The position numbers were made by a program, and so were the translations under genes. The notes beneath the pieces are model-generated. The model searched no databases. It saw nothing but the letters and a program-made list of their open reading frames with translations, and had not been told where the DNA came from. Positions 27,549 to 37,236 of a stretch of DNA of 64,000 nucleotides are shown here, piece by piece (position 1 is the first letter of the stretch; every line of letters begins with the position of its first letter). Location: the NCBI RefSeq assembly GCF_009795805.1, contig NZ_WTEY01000007.1:1-64000 (forward strand), given 5' to 3'. The DNA comes from Gilliamella sp. Pra-s52 (GTDB lineage: Bacteria > Pseudomonadota > Gammaproteobacteria > Enterobacterales > Orbaceae).

Positions 27549-28497
27549 AGCGTTTTCGACTCAACAATATTAAAAAAATAATAGCGCCAATTACACCAAG
27601 AATAACACTCACTGGGATTTCAAAAGGATAGCGAATTATCCGCCCAATAATATCGCAAATCAAAACCAACCCGCTGCCAAATAAACAAACCCATGGAATG
27701 ATTTTACGAACATTATCACCAAATAATAAGCTGACAATATTGGGGACAATTAATCCAAGAAAGGGTAAAACGCCAACAACCACAACAACAATACCACCAA
27801 TCAATGCAATGACAATAAGTCCAGTCAACATAACACGACGATAATTAAGTCCAACATTGATCGAAAAATCACGACCTAACCCAACAACAGTGAATTGATC
27901 TGCACTCCAACAAGCAAGTAATGTTAATCCGCCAACTAACCATAATAATTCGTAACGGCCTTGCAAAATAGCAGAAAAATCACCAGACTCCCAACCTGCT
28001 AGTGATTGTAACAAATCAAAATACATGGCAAAAAATGTAGTCGCTGCACTAATAATCGCGCCCAACATAACGCCAATAAGAGGTACCATCAGTGCCGATT
28101 TAAAAATGATTTTACGAGAAATTGCCATAAAGACCATCGTGCCAACCATTGCAAATAAGCTTGCAACAGTCATTTTAGTCATAACACTTGCACCAGGAGC
28201 TAACACCATCATGATTAATAAACCAAGACTGGCCGATTGCGTTGTGCCAACTAACGAGGGTTCAACAAATCGATTTTGAGTCAACAGTTGCATAATTAAG
28301 CCAGCAACACTCATTGCGCTACCAGCTAACAATAAAGCAACCGTTCTTGGCACTCGACTAACAAAGAAAATCTCACGCATGTTGCTATCAGACCATAGTT
28401 CTAATAGCGTCACGTTTCCGGCACCAATAAATAAACTTATTGCAGTCATGATCAATAAAATGAAAATGCCTGCAATAAAATAAAATGATTTAATCAT
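27538..28497 (-). CDS. Siderophore/iron ABC transporter, permease (FecCD family)
   Basis: A 319-residue FecCD permease with about nine membrane helices. The motifs RVPRTVALLLAGSAMSVAGLIMQLLTQNRFVEPSLVGTTQSASLG (residues about 48-92) and GLGRDFSINVGLNYRRVM followed by GVLPFLGLIVPNIVSLLFGDN are diagnostic. It follows the binding-protein gene by eight bases and probably pairs with the next gene as a heterodimeric channel. Confidence 0.93.
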   Translation of the reverse strand: MIKSFYFIAGIFILLIMTAISLFIGAGNVTLLELWSDSNMREIFFVSRVPRTVALLLAGSAMSVAGLIMQLLTQNRFVEPSLVGTTQSASLGLLIMMVLAPGASVMTKMTVASLFAMVGTMVFMAISRKIIFKSALMVPLIGVMLGAIISAATTFFAMYFDLLQSLAGWESGDFSAILQGRYELLWLVGGLTLLACWSADQFTVVGLGRDFSINVGLNYRRVMLTGLIVIALIGGIVVVVVGVLPFLGLIVPNIVSLLFGDNVRKIIPWVCLFGSGLVLICDIIGRIIRYPFEIPVSVILGVIGAIIFLILLSRKRYVN

Positions 28498-28505
28498 GCT
28501 TTACA

Positions 28506-29459
28506 TTAATGTGCAGGCTCAGCTTGCAAAGCTACGCTAATTTGTTCCATCAAATTGCTATAAGTTTGAATACCGCCAGAAATATAGATCGACGTTGAAT
28601 CTAAGTAAACAATATGGTTATGTTGCCATGCTGAGGTTTTTTGAATTAATTCGTTATTCAATACTTGCTGTGCTGATTGTGCTTCTTTGTTACCAATTGC
28701 ATTATCTCTATCTAAAACAAATAACCACTCAGGGTTAACACTTAAGATAAATTCCGAAGTAACAGCATTACCATGGCGCCCAGCTTCTTGGAAAGTTGTA
28801 GCGGGTTTGAATCCTAACACATCAAATACAAAACCAAAACGAGATTTCGCACTATAAGCAGACATTTTGCCACCATTAACCATAATAACTAATGCTGTTC
28901 CTGCTGTACTTGTTTTAGGTTTTAGCTGTTCTATTCTTTGATTAAAATCAGCTAATAATTTATTTGCTTCATTTTGTTTATGAAAAATCTCGCCCAATTG
29001 TTGTGTTCTTTGCGTTATGCTTCCTAAAAAGTCATTGTAATCAATATCTAATGAAATCGTTGGCGCAATATCATTTAATTTTTTATAAGCATCATTAGCA
29101 CGACCACCAGCAATAATGATATCAGGCTGAATAGAACTTAATACCTCGTAATTTGGTTCAAATAAAGTCCCTACATTGGTGTAATCTTTACTGCCGTATT
29201 TAGATAAGAAAGTGGGATAATGTACATCTGATTGAGGTACTGCCGTCACAGGAATATTCAATGCGTCCATAATATCAAGCGTTGCAGTGTTAAAAACAAC
29301 AACTTTTTTAGGGTTGTCTGGAACTTCTGTTTTACCTTGAGAATGTTCAATGGTCACCGTTTTTACCGGCGATTGCTGTTCTTCTTTATTATCACATCCC
29401 ACTAAAACAAATAATACAGTAAGTAGTATGATGGACTTCGTTTTAATATATGAATACAT
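28506..29459 (-). CDS. Siderophore-binding lipoprotein (FatB/CeuE/YclQ-like)
   Basis: A 317-residue type III periplasmic binding protein. Its lipoprotein signal ends VLFVLVGCDNK, with the Cys near residue 22. The mature part shows VVVFNTATLDIMDALNIPVTAVPQ and SIQPDIIIAGGR, and a late GIQTYSNLMEQI helix, in the pattern of FatB/CeuE. These bind catecholate or mixed-type siderophores such as petrobactin or enterobactin fragments. No siderophore biosynthesis gene is nearby, so xenosiderophore use is likely. It is first in the operon, directly behind a Fur box. Confidence 0.9.
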   Translation of the reverse strand: MYSYIKTKSIILLTVLFVLVGCDNKEEQQSPVKTVTIEHSQGKTEVPDNPKKVVVFNTATLDIMDALNIPVTAVPQSDVHYPTFLSKYGSKDYTNVGTLFEPNYEVLSSIQPDIIIAGGRANDAYKKLNDIAPTISLDIDYNDFLGSITQRTQQLGEIFHKQNEANKLLADFNQRIEQLKPKTSTAGTALVIMVNGGKMSAYSAKSRFGFVFDVLGFKPATTFQEAGRHGNAVTSEFILSVNPEWLFVLDRDNAIGNKEAQSAQQVLNNELIQKTSAWQHNHIVYLDSTSIYISGGIQTYSNLMEQISVALQAEPAH

Positions 29460-29500
29460 TATAACTCCTAATTATCGGCCTGATTAAAAATCTATGAAAA

Positions 29501-29519
29501 GATAATTATAATAATTATC
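29501..29519 (-). promoter_or_regulatory. Fur box of the siderophore transporter operon
   Basis: GATAATTATAATAATTATC is a perfect 19-bp palindrome and a close match to the Fur consensus. It lies about 42 bp before the binding-protein start, where iron-loaded Fur would block transcription. Confidence 0.88.
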
Positions 29520-29640
29520 ATTTACATTCCGATTGTAACGAAAAAAGGCATAAGGTTCAATGAACTTTAAAGATTAAAAAACACAATATGTAACAAAAGA
29601 CAAGATAAATAGAAGTAAACAATAATCACAGGACTGAAAA

Positions 29641-29661
29641 GCTACCGATTTATTCGGTAGC
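29641..29661 (-). terminator. Hairpin after glnG
   Basis: A perfect stem (gctaccga/tcggtagc) with a five-base loop lies 18 bp past the glnG stop. On the minus strand it is followed by a short T stretch, so it probably ends the glnALG operon. Confidence 0.65.
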
Positions 29662-29678
29662 ATAAAAAATATTGATAT

Positions 29679-31136
29679 TTAAAAATTTTGATTTGAATCA
29701 ACAGATAAATCTTTAAGTTTTCGAGTTAACGTATTGCGTCCCCACCCTAATAGATGAGCGGCATCCTGTTTATGACCTCTAGTAAAATTGAGGGCACTTT
29801 TTAATAAGATACATTCAACATCATGTATCGCTTCAGTCAAAATGCCTGTTTTCCCACTCATAAGGGCTTGTTTTGCCCATTGTTCAAATAATAGTTTCCA
29901 ATCGGCTTGTTGTTGTGGCAATAGGGTAGTAGACAATGCTGAATATTCATCATTTGTCGCAACCGTTTTAGTTGTTGATGACAGCAACAATTCTGGTGGT
30001 AAATCTTGAACAAGAACCTCTTTACTGGAAGACATTACAGTGATCCATCGACAGGTGTTTTCAAGTTGGCGAACATTACCTGGCCAGTTAAATCGACATA
30101 AAACATCTAATGCTTCGGGTCTTAATATTTTACTTTCTACACCAAGTTCTTTTGCTGTAGTATACAAAAAGTGCTCGGCAAGTTTTGGAATATCTTGCGA
30201 CCTATCCCGTAAAGGTGGAAGTAATATACGAATAACATTCAAACGGTGAAATAAGTCTTCTCTAAATTTACCTTCTCTGACTCTTGCTTCTAAATCTTGA
30301 TGTGTAGCAGCAATAATTCGCACGTCAACTTTAATGGGTGAATACCCCCCAATACGATAAAATTGCCCATCAGCTAAAACTCTGAGTAATCGAGTTTGAA
30401 CATCAAGTGGCATATCACCAATTTCGTCCAAAAACAAAGTGCCACCATTAGCTTGTTCAAACCGTCCATGCCTAATTTGAGCTGCACCAGTAAAAGCGCC
30501 TTTTTCATGCCCAAACAGTTCAGATTCAATTAGGTCTTTAGGAATTGCGGCCATATTTAACGCAATAAAAGGGGATTGTGAACGTGGACTGTGGGTATGT
30601 AGAGCTTTAGCAACTAACTCTTTACCTGTGCCTGATTCGCCATTGATCAGTACACTAATTGATGATTTAGATAATCGCCCAATAATACGAAATACCTCTT
30701 GCATTGAAGGGGCTTCGCCAATGATTCCTGTTGATGCTTTTGTACTTGTATTATTGTTAGTTTTATTAGTTTGAGTTTGAGAAATCGCCCTTTCAACCAG
30801 TTGTATAACTTCATCCACATCAAAAGGTTTTGGAATATAATCATAAGCACCTTTTTGATAAGCATTCACTGCTGCATCAAGATCCGAATGCGCAGTCATA
30901 ATAATAACAGGTAAATGAGGCAATTTTTCTTTAACATAATGAAGTAATGTTAAACCATCAAGCCCCGGCATTTTAATATCCGAAATTAACACCACTGGTT
31001 TTTCAACATAAGTGTCCAAAGCCTCCATAACCTCTTGCCCTGTCGAAAAACAGACACAATTAAAATTGGCATGTGTTAGTGCTTTTTCTAATACCCAGCG
31101 AATGGAGCTATCATCATCAACAATCCAAACATTCAT
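29679..31136 (-). CDS. glnG: Nitrogen regulator NtrC (NR-I)
   Basis: A 485-residue response regulator and sigma54 activator. The receiver domain (1-120) has phospho-Asp in VVLISDIKMPGLDG. The AAA+ domain has INGESGTGKELVA (Walker A) and ELFGHEKGAFTGAAQ (sigma54 contact loop GAFTGA). The C-terminal Fis-type HTH is GHKQDAAHLLGWGRNTLTRKLKDL. Phosphorylated by GlnL under nitrogen limitation, it should bind the NtrC sites before glnA. It is last gene of glnA-glnL-glnG. Confidence 0.97.
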   Translation of the reverse strand: MNVWIVDDDSSIRWVLEKALTHANFNCVCFSTGQEVMEALDTYVEKPVVLISDIKMPGLDGLTLLHYVKEKLPHLPVIIMTAHSDLDAAVNAYQKGAYDYIPKPFDVDEVIQLVERAISQTQTNKTNNNTSTKASTGIIGEAPSMQEVFRIIGRLSKSSISVLINGESGTGKELVAKALHTHSPRSQSPFIALNMAAIPKDLIESELFGHEKGAFTGAAQIRHGRFEQANGGTLFLDEIGDMPLDVQTRLLRVLADGQFYRIGGYSPIKVDVRIIAATHQDLEARVREGKFREDLFHRLNVIRILLPPLRDRSQDIPKLAEHFLYTTAKELGVESKILRPEALDVLCRFNWPGNVRQLENTCRWITVMSSSKEVLVQDLPPELLLSSTTKTVATNDEYSALSTTLLPQQQADWKLLFEQWAKQALMSGKTGILTEAIHDVECILLKSALNFTRGHKQDAAHLLGWGRNTLTRKLKDLSVDSNQNF

Positions 31137-31147
31137 TTTAATTTACC

Positions 31148-32197
31148 TCACTGCTTAATTGGCAAATAGACAGAAAACATTGTATGCCCTGGCCAACTAT
31201 TAAATTCAATTTTACCACGATGTTGATCAACAATATTATGTGCAATAGAAAGCCCAATACCTGTACCACCTTCATAACCACTCACCATAGGATAAAATAA
31301 GGTATCTTGAATATGAACAGGCACACCTGGACCCGTATCTTCAATATCGATACGAGCACATAAGCGGTAACGTTGTCCGTGTAAAGTAACCTGAAAAGCC
31401 GTTCTTGTCCTAATAGTAATTGTGCCAGAATTAGAACCAATAGCCTGTAAAGCATTACGAACAATATTTAGAATCACTTGCTCTATTTGTTCAGAGTCAT
31501 GAATAAAATCCGGTAAGCTTGGGTCATAATCACGAAAAATCCCAATATTGATTGGCTTTTCTAAACACAGTAAAGCATAGATGCGCTCTATTGCTTGATG
31601 GATACTTTGCTCTTTTTGTTGTAATCGTTGTTGTGGTCCTAATAATCTATCTACAAGATTTCGTAACCTGTCTGCCTGTTCAATAATGATTTTTGTATAA
31701 TCTTGTAATTCATTTTTAGGTAATTCACGTGATAATAACTGAGCGGCGCCTCTTAATCCTCCTAATGGATTTTTAATTTCATGAGCAAGTCCTCTAACTA
31801 ATTCACGAGCGGCATTTTGCTGAGCTTGTTGCAGTTGTTCTTGACTAAGGCGTTTATGATTATTTAATGGAACCATCTCAATTAAAATACGACCATTACC
31901 CAATAGCTGAGCGGTCAACGATAAAATATGTAGTTCATTATTAATAACTAAATTAACTTCATTATCGGTAAAACCTTGATTTTGTTCTAATGCACCAAGC
32001 ATTAAATTAATATCTAATGAAAAATAACTTAATAAATCTGGAAAATAACTTTCTAGTATTTTTTTGTTACTTTGTGCTAATAACTGTTGTGCTGCAGTAT
32101 TGACGTAAAGAATATTGAGTTTTTTATCAAGTAGTAAAATACTTGTAATCATTGAATCGAGAACAAGATTAGCATCAGATTCATTAGCAAATGTCAT
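31148..32197 (-). CDS. glnL: Nitrogen sensor histidine kinase NtrB (NR-II)
   Basis: From the ATG at 32197 the protein has 349 residues, exactly the E. coli length. An upstream in-frame ATG at 32233 lies in the loop of the glnA-glnL hairpin and is unlikely. A PAS domain (about 15-80) is followed by phospho-acceptor His in [22 protein letters not shown]. The HATPase region has [17 protein letters not shown] and [19 protein letters not shown]. It phosphorylates GlnG, or dephosphorylates it when bound by PII, and so links GlnD to glnA transcription. Confidence 0.96.
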   Translation of the reverse strand: MTFANESDANLVLDSMITSILLLDKKLNILYVNTAAQQLLAQSNKKILESYFPDLLSYFSLDINLMLGALEQNQGFTDNEVNLVINNELHILSLTAQLLGNGRILIEMVPLNNHKRLSQEQLQQAQQNAARELVRGLAHEIKNPLGGLRGAAQLLSRELPKNELQDYTKIIIEQADRLRNLVDRLLGPQQRLQQKEQSIHQAIERIYALLCLEKPINIGIFRDYDPSLPDFIHDSEQIEQVILNIVRNALQAIGSNSGTITIRTRTAFQVTLHGQRYRLCARIDIEDTGPGVPVHIQDTLFYPMVSGYEGGTGIGLSIAHNIVDQHRGKIEFNSWPGHTMFSVYLPIKQ

Positions 32198-32222
32198 CGT
32201 CGGTTTTCCGTCCTGATTTAGG

Positions 32223-32246
32223 AACCACCGCATGCTAGCGGTGGTT
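32223..32246 (-). terminator. Hairpin between glnA and glnL
   Basis: A perfect nine-bp stem (aaccaccgc/gcggtggtt) with a six-base loop separates glnA from glnL. It has no strong T tract. It probably acts as a partial terminator or processing site that keeps glnLG expression far below glnA, as in enteric bacteria. Confidence 0.6.
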
Positions 32247-32274
32247 TAGTGATTTAAATTATTTCAAAAATAAC

Positions 32275-33684
32275 TTATAAGCTATAGTACATTTCAAACT
32301 CAACTGGGTGTGGAGTCATACGTACACGATCAACATCTTGACGTTTTAAATCGATATAAGCATCAATAGTGTCGTTAGTAAATACGTTACCACGAGTTAA
32401 GAATTCGCGATCCGCATCTAGTGCGCTGAGAGCTTCCTCTAGTGAACCTGCAACTTGTGGGATTAATTTAGATTCTTCTGGTGGTAAGTCATATAAGTTT
32501 TTATCCATAGCATCGCCAGGATGAATTTTATTGATGATACCATCTAAACCAGCCATTAACTGCGCAGCAAAAGATAAATATGGATTACCAGCTGGATCTG
32601 GGAAACGAACTTCAATACGACGAGCTTTAGGGCTAGTTACAACAGGAATACGAATTGATGCAGAACGGTTACGCGCAGAGTAAGCAAGCATAACTGGTGC
32701 TTCATAGCCTGGTACTAAACGTTTATAAGAGTTAGTCGCAGGGTTAGTAAATGCATTAATTGCTTTAGCGTGTTTAATAATACCGCCAATATAGAATAAT
32801 GCCATTTCAGAAAGACCTGCATATTTATCGCCAGCAAATAAATTTACACCATCTTTCGCTAATGATTGGTGACAGTGCATACCTGAACCATTGTCACCAA
32901 ACATTGGTTTTGGCATAAATGTTGCTGTTTTACCATAAGCGTGTGCAACATTTTGTACTACATATTTATAGATTTGTACTTCATCAGCTTTTTTGGTTAA
33001 CGTATTAAAACGACATGCAATTTCGTTTTGACCCGCGGTTGCCACTTCATGATGATGAGCTTCAACCACTAGACCAAGTTGTTCCATAATTAAACACATT
33101 TCAGAACGAATATCTTGTGATGAATCAACCGGAGGAAGTGGAAAATAACCACCTTTCACACCAGGGCGATGACCTTTATTGCCTTCTTCATATTTAGTAC
33201 CAGAATTCCAAGCAGCTTCGATATCATCAATATGCACAAAGCTACCTGACATTGGCGAACCAAAACGAATATCATCAAATAAAAAGAATTCTGGTTCAGG
33301 CCCAAAAATAACGGTATCAGCAATACCTGATGATTTTAAAAACTCTTCAGCTCGTTTAGCAATTGAACGAGGGTCACGATCATACCCTTGCAACGTTGCT
33401 GGTTCTAATACATCACAACGTAGATTTAATGTTGCATCTTCAAAAAATGGATCAATTACCGCCGTTGAGGCATCAGGCATTAATACCATATCTGATTCAT
33501 TAATTCCTTTCCAACCAGCAATTGATGAACCATCAAACATTTTGCCTTCTTCAAAAAAATCATCATCAATTTGATTAACAGGGATAGTTACGTGTTGTTC
33601 TTTACCTTTAGTATCAGTAAAACGTAAATCAACAAATTTTACATCATTTTCTTTAATCAATTTTAAAACTTTTTGTGTAGACAT
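32275..33684 (-). CDS. glnA: Glutamine synthetase type I
   Basis: A 469-residue protein, the E. coli length, that makes glutamine from glutamate, ammonia and ATP. The beta-grasp [16 protein letters not shown], the metal-binding [11 protein letters not shown], the ammonia/ATP site [12 protein letters not shown] and the NRSASIRIP arginines are present. The adenylylation tyrosine is in NLYDLPPEE near residue 398, consistent with GlnE/GlnD control. Aggag-like agaag precedes the start. It is driven by a sigma54 promoter with upstream NtrC sites. Confidence 0.98.
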   Translation of the reverse strand: MSTQKVLKLIKENDVKFVDLRFTDTKGKEQHVTIPVNQIDDDFFEEGKMFDGSSIAGWKGINESDMVLMPDASTAVIDPFFEDATLNLRCDVLEPATLQGYDRDPRSIAKRAEEFLKSSGIADTVIFGPEPEFFLFDDIRFGSPMSGSFVHIDDIEAAWNSGTKYEEGNKGHRPGVKGGYFPLPPVDSSQDIRSEMCLIMEQLGLVVEAHHHEVATAGQNEIACRFNTLTKKADEVQIYKYVVQNVAHAYGKTATFMPKPMFGDNGSGMHCHQSLAKDGVNLFAGDKYAGLSEMALFYIGGIIKHAKAINAFTNPATNSYKRLVPGYEAPVMLAYSARNRSASIRIPVVTSPKARRIEVRFPDPAGNPYLSFAAQLMAGLDGIINKIHPGDAMDKNLYDLPPEESKLIPQVAGSLEEALSALDADREFLTRGNVFTNDTIDAYIDLKRQDVDRVRMTPHPVEFEMYYSL

Positions 33685-33755
33685 GTAGCTTCTCCATTAA
33701 GGACAAATAATAATTGTTCAGTTTAAAAGGCGTTCTTGCCGAGTTATTAGATTAT

Positions 33756-33773
33756 ATGCAAATATGATGCCAA
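33756..33773 (-). promoter_or_regulatory. Sigma54 promoter of glnA
   Basis: TTGGCATCATATTTGCAT on the minus strand has GG and GC separated by exactly ten bases, as the -24/-12 elements of sigma54 promoters require. It lies about 75 bp before the glnA start. NtrC sites lie about 80-115 bp further upstream. Confidence 0.88.
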
Positions 33774-33833
33774 TTTTTTAACTCTATTTTTTAGTAGCTT
33801 TATAAGCAGCTATAGTAACATAAATATTACAAT

Positions 33834-33870
33834 TGCACTAAAATAAAGCAACAAGCACCGAAATAATGCA
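33834..33870 (-). promoter_or_regulatory. Two NtrC-binding sites upstream of glnA
   Basis: TGCACTAAAATAAAGCA (33834-33850) and AGCACCGAAATAATGCA (33854-33870) both resemble the NtrC consensus TGCACCAAAATGGTGCA. Their starts are 20 bp apart, two helical turns. A weaker overlapping match starts at 33867. This is the enhancer for the sigma54 promoter. Confidence 0.8.
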
Positions 33871-33910
33871 CCAAAATAGTCACATAAAAATTAAAACCAA
33901 TTTTTATGTC

Positions 33911-34885
33911 CTATATATCTTCTCGTAGTGCTTTAATGCTCAAATAAAAAGTTATTTTATTCCAGTCATACTCGATCGTTTCTTCTGAACTAAATACCAC
34001 ACTATACAGCATATGATCTTTAGGATTTACGAATGATGTAGAGGGATAACCATCCGTACCCCAATAACAGCAAATTAATTTCAGTTCACTTATTCCCATG
34101 GTGTTAGCTAAATACTGATGTGCTTGTTTAGCATATTTACCTTCAATTTTATAAATGACTTCAAGCGGTTTTCCTTGTCCTTTGTCATTTTTTATACAAT
34201 CATTATATTTAAAGAAATCGGGTGCATCTGCATCAAACTCACGCAAAAAATCACGACAAGTTAAATCAGGATCATAGTAATAGTGAGGAAAATATTCAGG
34301 ATGTTTGATTTTTACGTTACGAAGTTTTGTTTTCTTTAACTCAGAAATTTGTTCATTAAATTGGATTAATACATTTGGATTATTAGGAAATAAAGTTGCA
34401 AATAAGTCTGACTTTTGTTTTGCAGAAACATAATGGCTATTTGAAACAATATCAACAAACATTAAATTCCACAATTTTTCTTGTTGACTAATATAATGTG
34501 CAGCATTCACCTCACTCATCATCAAATCATGATTAAATTGATTGAAATCTCGATAAACATCATAATAAAGATCAGCCGCTTTATGTAGATCTTGCTCGGT
34601 ACCATATCCATTTAAAATTAACCAAGCAAGGGAACGCTGAACATAAAATTTCTTGGGAAAATAAAGTTCAGTTTTCTTCATCAATTTCACATAATCACTA
34701 TAAACCTTATGATAATCACCATTTTCTATATAACGATGTAAATCACTTAAGTTCTGCTCTATATAAGGATAAGAATTATCTATATCAATTTGCTGATTGA
34801 TATAATCAGAATTGTCATCAGACCAAACAGGGAAAATTGAACAACAAAATAAACAAAACATGAAAATAAACTTTCGAATATGCAT
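33911..34885 (-). CDS. Exported protein with Sel1-like N-terminal half and DUF4952-like C-terminus
   Basis: A 324-residue protein with signal peptide MHIRKFIFMFCLFCCSIFPVWS. Residues about 45-130 look like a helical TPR/Sel1-type region (LAWLILNGYGTEQDLHKAADLYYDVY). The C-terminal roughly 115 residues (LTCRDFLREFDADAPDFFKYNDCIKN ... GKPLEVIYKIEGKYAKQAHQYLANTMGISELKLICCYWGTDG) match what I recall of the DUF4952 family, with its paired Cys. The function is unknown. It stands alone between glnA and the divergent yibN. It ends right beside the NtrC sites of glnA, so read-through into glnA is possible. Confidence 0.6.
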   Translation of the reverse strand: MHIRKFIFMFCLFCCSIFPVWSDDNSDYINQQIDIDNSYPYIEQNLSDLHRYIENGDYHKVYSDYVKLMKKTELYFPKKFYVQRSLAWLILNGYGTEQDLHKAADLYYDVYRDFNQFNHDLMMSEVNAAHYISQQEKLWNLMFVDIVSNSHYVSAKQKSDLFATLFPNNPNVLIQFNEQISELKKTKLRNVKIKHPEYFPHYYYDPDLTCRDFLREFDADAPDFFKYNDCIKNDKGQGKPLEVIYKIEGKYAKQAHQYLANTMGISELKLICCYWGTDGYPSTSFVNPKDHMLYSVVFSSEETIEYDWNKITFYLSIKALREDI

Positions 34886-35014
34886 TTATTTTTTCCTTAA
34901 AATTTAATAATCCCTATTTTTATAGAATAAGATTTCTCTTTTGGTACTGTATTTCAGTACATAATATAGTTATAATCAATACTTATATTTAAAAAATTAG
35001 GTAATCATACAAGT

Positions 35015-35455
35015 ATGGAATTTATTACACTCGAAATTATACCTTTTGTAAAAAACCATCTTTTACTTTCATTAGGTTGGATAGTTTTATTTATTGCAAT
35101 CATTGTATTAACCATTAAAGGAAAACTATCTAAAGTTAAAATTATTAATAATGCACAAGCTATCCAGATGATTAATAAGCAAGATGCCGTTATTATTGAT
35201 ATTCGTTCTGCGGATAGTTTTAAAAAAGGACATATCACAGATTCTCACAATGTTTTACCTATCGACATTAAAAATGCGAGTGCAAAAACAATTGAAAAAT
35301 TTAAAGATAAAATTGTTATTTTGATCGATGAGAATGGGTTATCATCAGCAGGTATAGGTGAAATACTTGTTAAACAAGGTTTTTTATATGTTCATGCCTT
35401 AAAAGATGGCATTGCAGGATGGAACGGCGAAAATTTACCATTAGTTAGAAAATAA
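35015..35455 (+). CDS. yibN: YibN-like membrane-anchored rhodanese-fold protein lacking the active Cys
   Basis: A 146-residue protein with one N-terminal membrane helix (LSLGWIVLFIAIIVLTIK) and a rhodanese domain (VIIDIRSADSFKKGHITDSHNVLP ... VHALKDGIAGWNGENLPLVR). It matches E. coli YibN in length and in its place before secB-gpsA. In the active-site loop E. coli has GSGMQCQ, but here the sequence is ENGLSSAG, so the catalytic cysteine is Ser. It cannot act as a normal sulfurtransferase. A binding or scaffold role near the Sec/YidC machinery is possible. Confidence 0.88.
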   Translation: MEFITLEIIPFVKNHLLLSLGWIVLFIAIIVLTIKGKLSKVKIINNAQAIQMINKQDAVIIDIRSADSFKKGHITDSHNVLPIDIKNASAKTIEKFKDKIVILIDENGLSSAGIGEILVKQGFLYVHALKDGIAGWNGENLPLVRK

Positions 35456-35478
35456 TTTTATAAAAATAAGGTTTTATT

Positions 35479-35955
35479 ATGACAGAACAAAACAATACAC
35501 AACAACCCGAAACACAATTTGCTATTCAACGCATTTATACTAAAGATGTTTCATTTGAAACTAACAATGTTCCTGAAATTTTTACCAAGCAATGGCAACC
35601 GGAATTAAATATTGAGTTAAACTCATCTTCACAAACATTAAGTGAAAATGTGTACGAAGTTGCGCTACGTGTCACTTTAACGGCAAAACAACAAGATGAG
35701 GTAGTATATATTTGTGAAGTAACTCAAGCAGGTATTTTTTCACTTATCGGATTTGACGACGGCCAAATTCAACATTGTGTTGGCGCTTACTGCCCAAATA
35801 TTTTGTTCCCTTACGCGCGTGAAGTTATTTCCAGTTTAGTTAACAAAGGAACATTCCCTCAAGTAAATTTAGAACCAGTAAATTTTGAAGCTTTATTCAT
35901 TAATTATCTTCAACAACAGCAACAACAAGCGGAATCGACCGAAACATTACAATAA
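35479..35955 (+). CDS. secB: SecB export chaperone
   Basis: A 158-residue acidic tetrameric chaperone that holds precursors unfolded for SecA. It contains [48 protein letters not shown] and [35 protein letters not shown], all typical. A Gln-rich tail ends the protein. It lies 23 bp after yibN and 40 bp before gpsA. E. coli has grxC between yibN and secB; that gene is missing here. Confidence 0.97.
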   Translation: MTEQNNTQQPETQFAIQRIYTKDVSFETNNVPEIFTKQWQPELNIELNSSSQTLSENVYEVALRVTLTAKQQDEVVYICEVTQAGIFSLIGFDDGQIQHCVGAYCPNILFPYAREVISSLVNKGTFPQVNLEPVNFEALFINYLQQQQQQAESTETLQ

Positions 35956-35995
35956 TAATGTTTTAGTTAATTAACGATAAGTTTATTGGAATATT

Positions 35996-37009
35996 ATGAA
36001 AAAAAATGCTGCAGTTACAGTAATTGGCGCAGGCTCCTACGGGACTTCTTTAGCTATTTTACTAGCACGAAATGGTCATTCCACTCTATTATGGGGACAT
36101 AACCCAAATAAAATGACCATTTTGCAGCATGATAGGCAAAATAAACAATTTTTACCCGATATTCCTTTTCCAGATTTATTACAAATTGAAAGTGATTTAA
36201 AAACAGCAGTTTCAGCTGCACCTATTTTACTCATAGTGGTACCAAGCCACGCTTTTGCAAGCACACTAACGCAAATCAAACCTTTTTTGCGCAAAGAGAC
36301 TAAAATAGTTTGGGCAACAAAAGGACTAGAAGTTGATACAGGTCGATTATTACAAGATGTCGCAAGAGAGATTTTAGGTAATCAAATTTCATTAGCAGTT
36401 ATTTCAGGTCCAACATTTGCCAAAGAAGTAGCATCCGGCCTACCTACAGCAGTAACTGTCGCATCGACTGATGAGCAGTTTTTAACTCAACTACAACATT
36501 TATTTCATTGTAGTAAAAGCTTTCGTGTTTATAGCAGCAAAGATTTTATTGGTGTGCAACTTGGTGGTGCAATTAAAAATGTTATCGCTATTGGCGCAGG
36601 ATTATCTGATGGTCTTGGTTTTGGAGCCAATGCTAGAACAGCGTTAATTACCCGTGGACTTGCCGAAATGATGCGATTAGGTGAAGTATTGGGCGCAGAT
36701 CCTGCAACCTTTATGGGAATGGCAGGACTTGGTGATCTTGTTTTAACTTGCACAGATAATCAATCCCGTAATCGTCGTTTTGGAATTTTACTTGGTCAAA
36801 ATAAATCAATTCAAGAAGCCCAAGATGCCATTGCACAAGTTGTTGAGGGGCGTAATAATACCAAAGAAGTCTGGTTACTAGCCCAAAAATACCATGTTGA
36901 TATGCCAATAACCGAACAAATTTATCAAGTTCTTTATGAAAACAAAGAACCCAAACAAGCTGCAATGGCATTACTTGGACGGTCGCAAAAAGAAGAGCTA
37001 AAAAGCTAG
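35996..37009 (+). CDS. gpsA: NAD(P)-dependent glycerol-3-phosphate dehydrogenase
   Basis: A 337-residue cytoplasmic enzyme that makes sn-glycerol-3-phosphate for phospholipids. The Rossmann motif [20 protein letters not shown] opens the protein. [18 protein letters not shown], the catalytic Lys region [39 protein letters not shown] and [12 protein letters not shown] follow in order. It ends the yibN-secB-gpsA run; the E. coli follower cysE is absent. The 227-bp AT-rich gap to aas shows nothing else. Confidence 0.97.
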   Translation: MKKNAAVTVIGAGSYGTSLAILLARNGHSTLLWGHNPNKMTILQHDRQNKQFLPDIPFPDLLQIESDLKTAVSAAPILLIVVPSHAFASTLTQIKPFLRKETKIVWATKGLEVDTGRLLQDVAREILGNQISLAVISGPTFAKEVASGLPTAVTVASTDEQFLTQLQHLFHCSKSFRVYSSKDFIGVQLGGAIKNVIAIGAGLSDGLGFGANARTALITRGLAEMMRLGEVLGADPATFMGMAGLGDLVLTCTDNQSRNRRFGILLGQNKSIQEAQDAIAQVVEGRNNTKEVWLLAQKYHVDMPITEQIYQVLYENKEPKQAAMALLGRSQKEELKS

Positions 37010-37236
37010 TTTTTATACTCAACTATCTATCTACCTAAAACTTTTTTAATAAAAACTACTTTTCAATACCAATTTTTTTAGTTTTTTATATTTAATATCC
37101 ATTTTTTAAATCAATAATCATTGTGAATAAAATTTTAACAACTTGTTTTATATAACAAAAATCACATTTCTTGTATATTTTCTATATTTTCACTATTATT
37201 ACAGAGTGTAATTTTGCACGATACTTGAGAAATCAG

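Noticed and set aside
32198..32233. Upstream start for glnL at 32233
   Set aside because: That ATG lies in the loop of the glnA-glnL hairpin. The start at 32197 gives exactly the length of E. coli GlnL.
37171..37236. TTG start 22 codons upstream for aas
   Set aside because: The added residues do not align with Aas and there is no ribosome site; the ATG at 37237 aligns with the known N-terminus.
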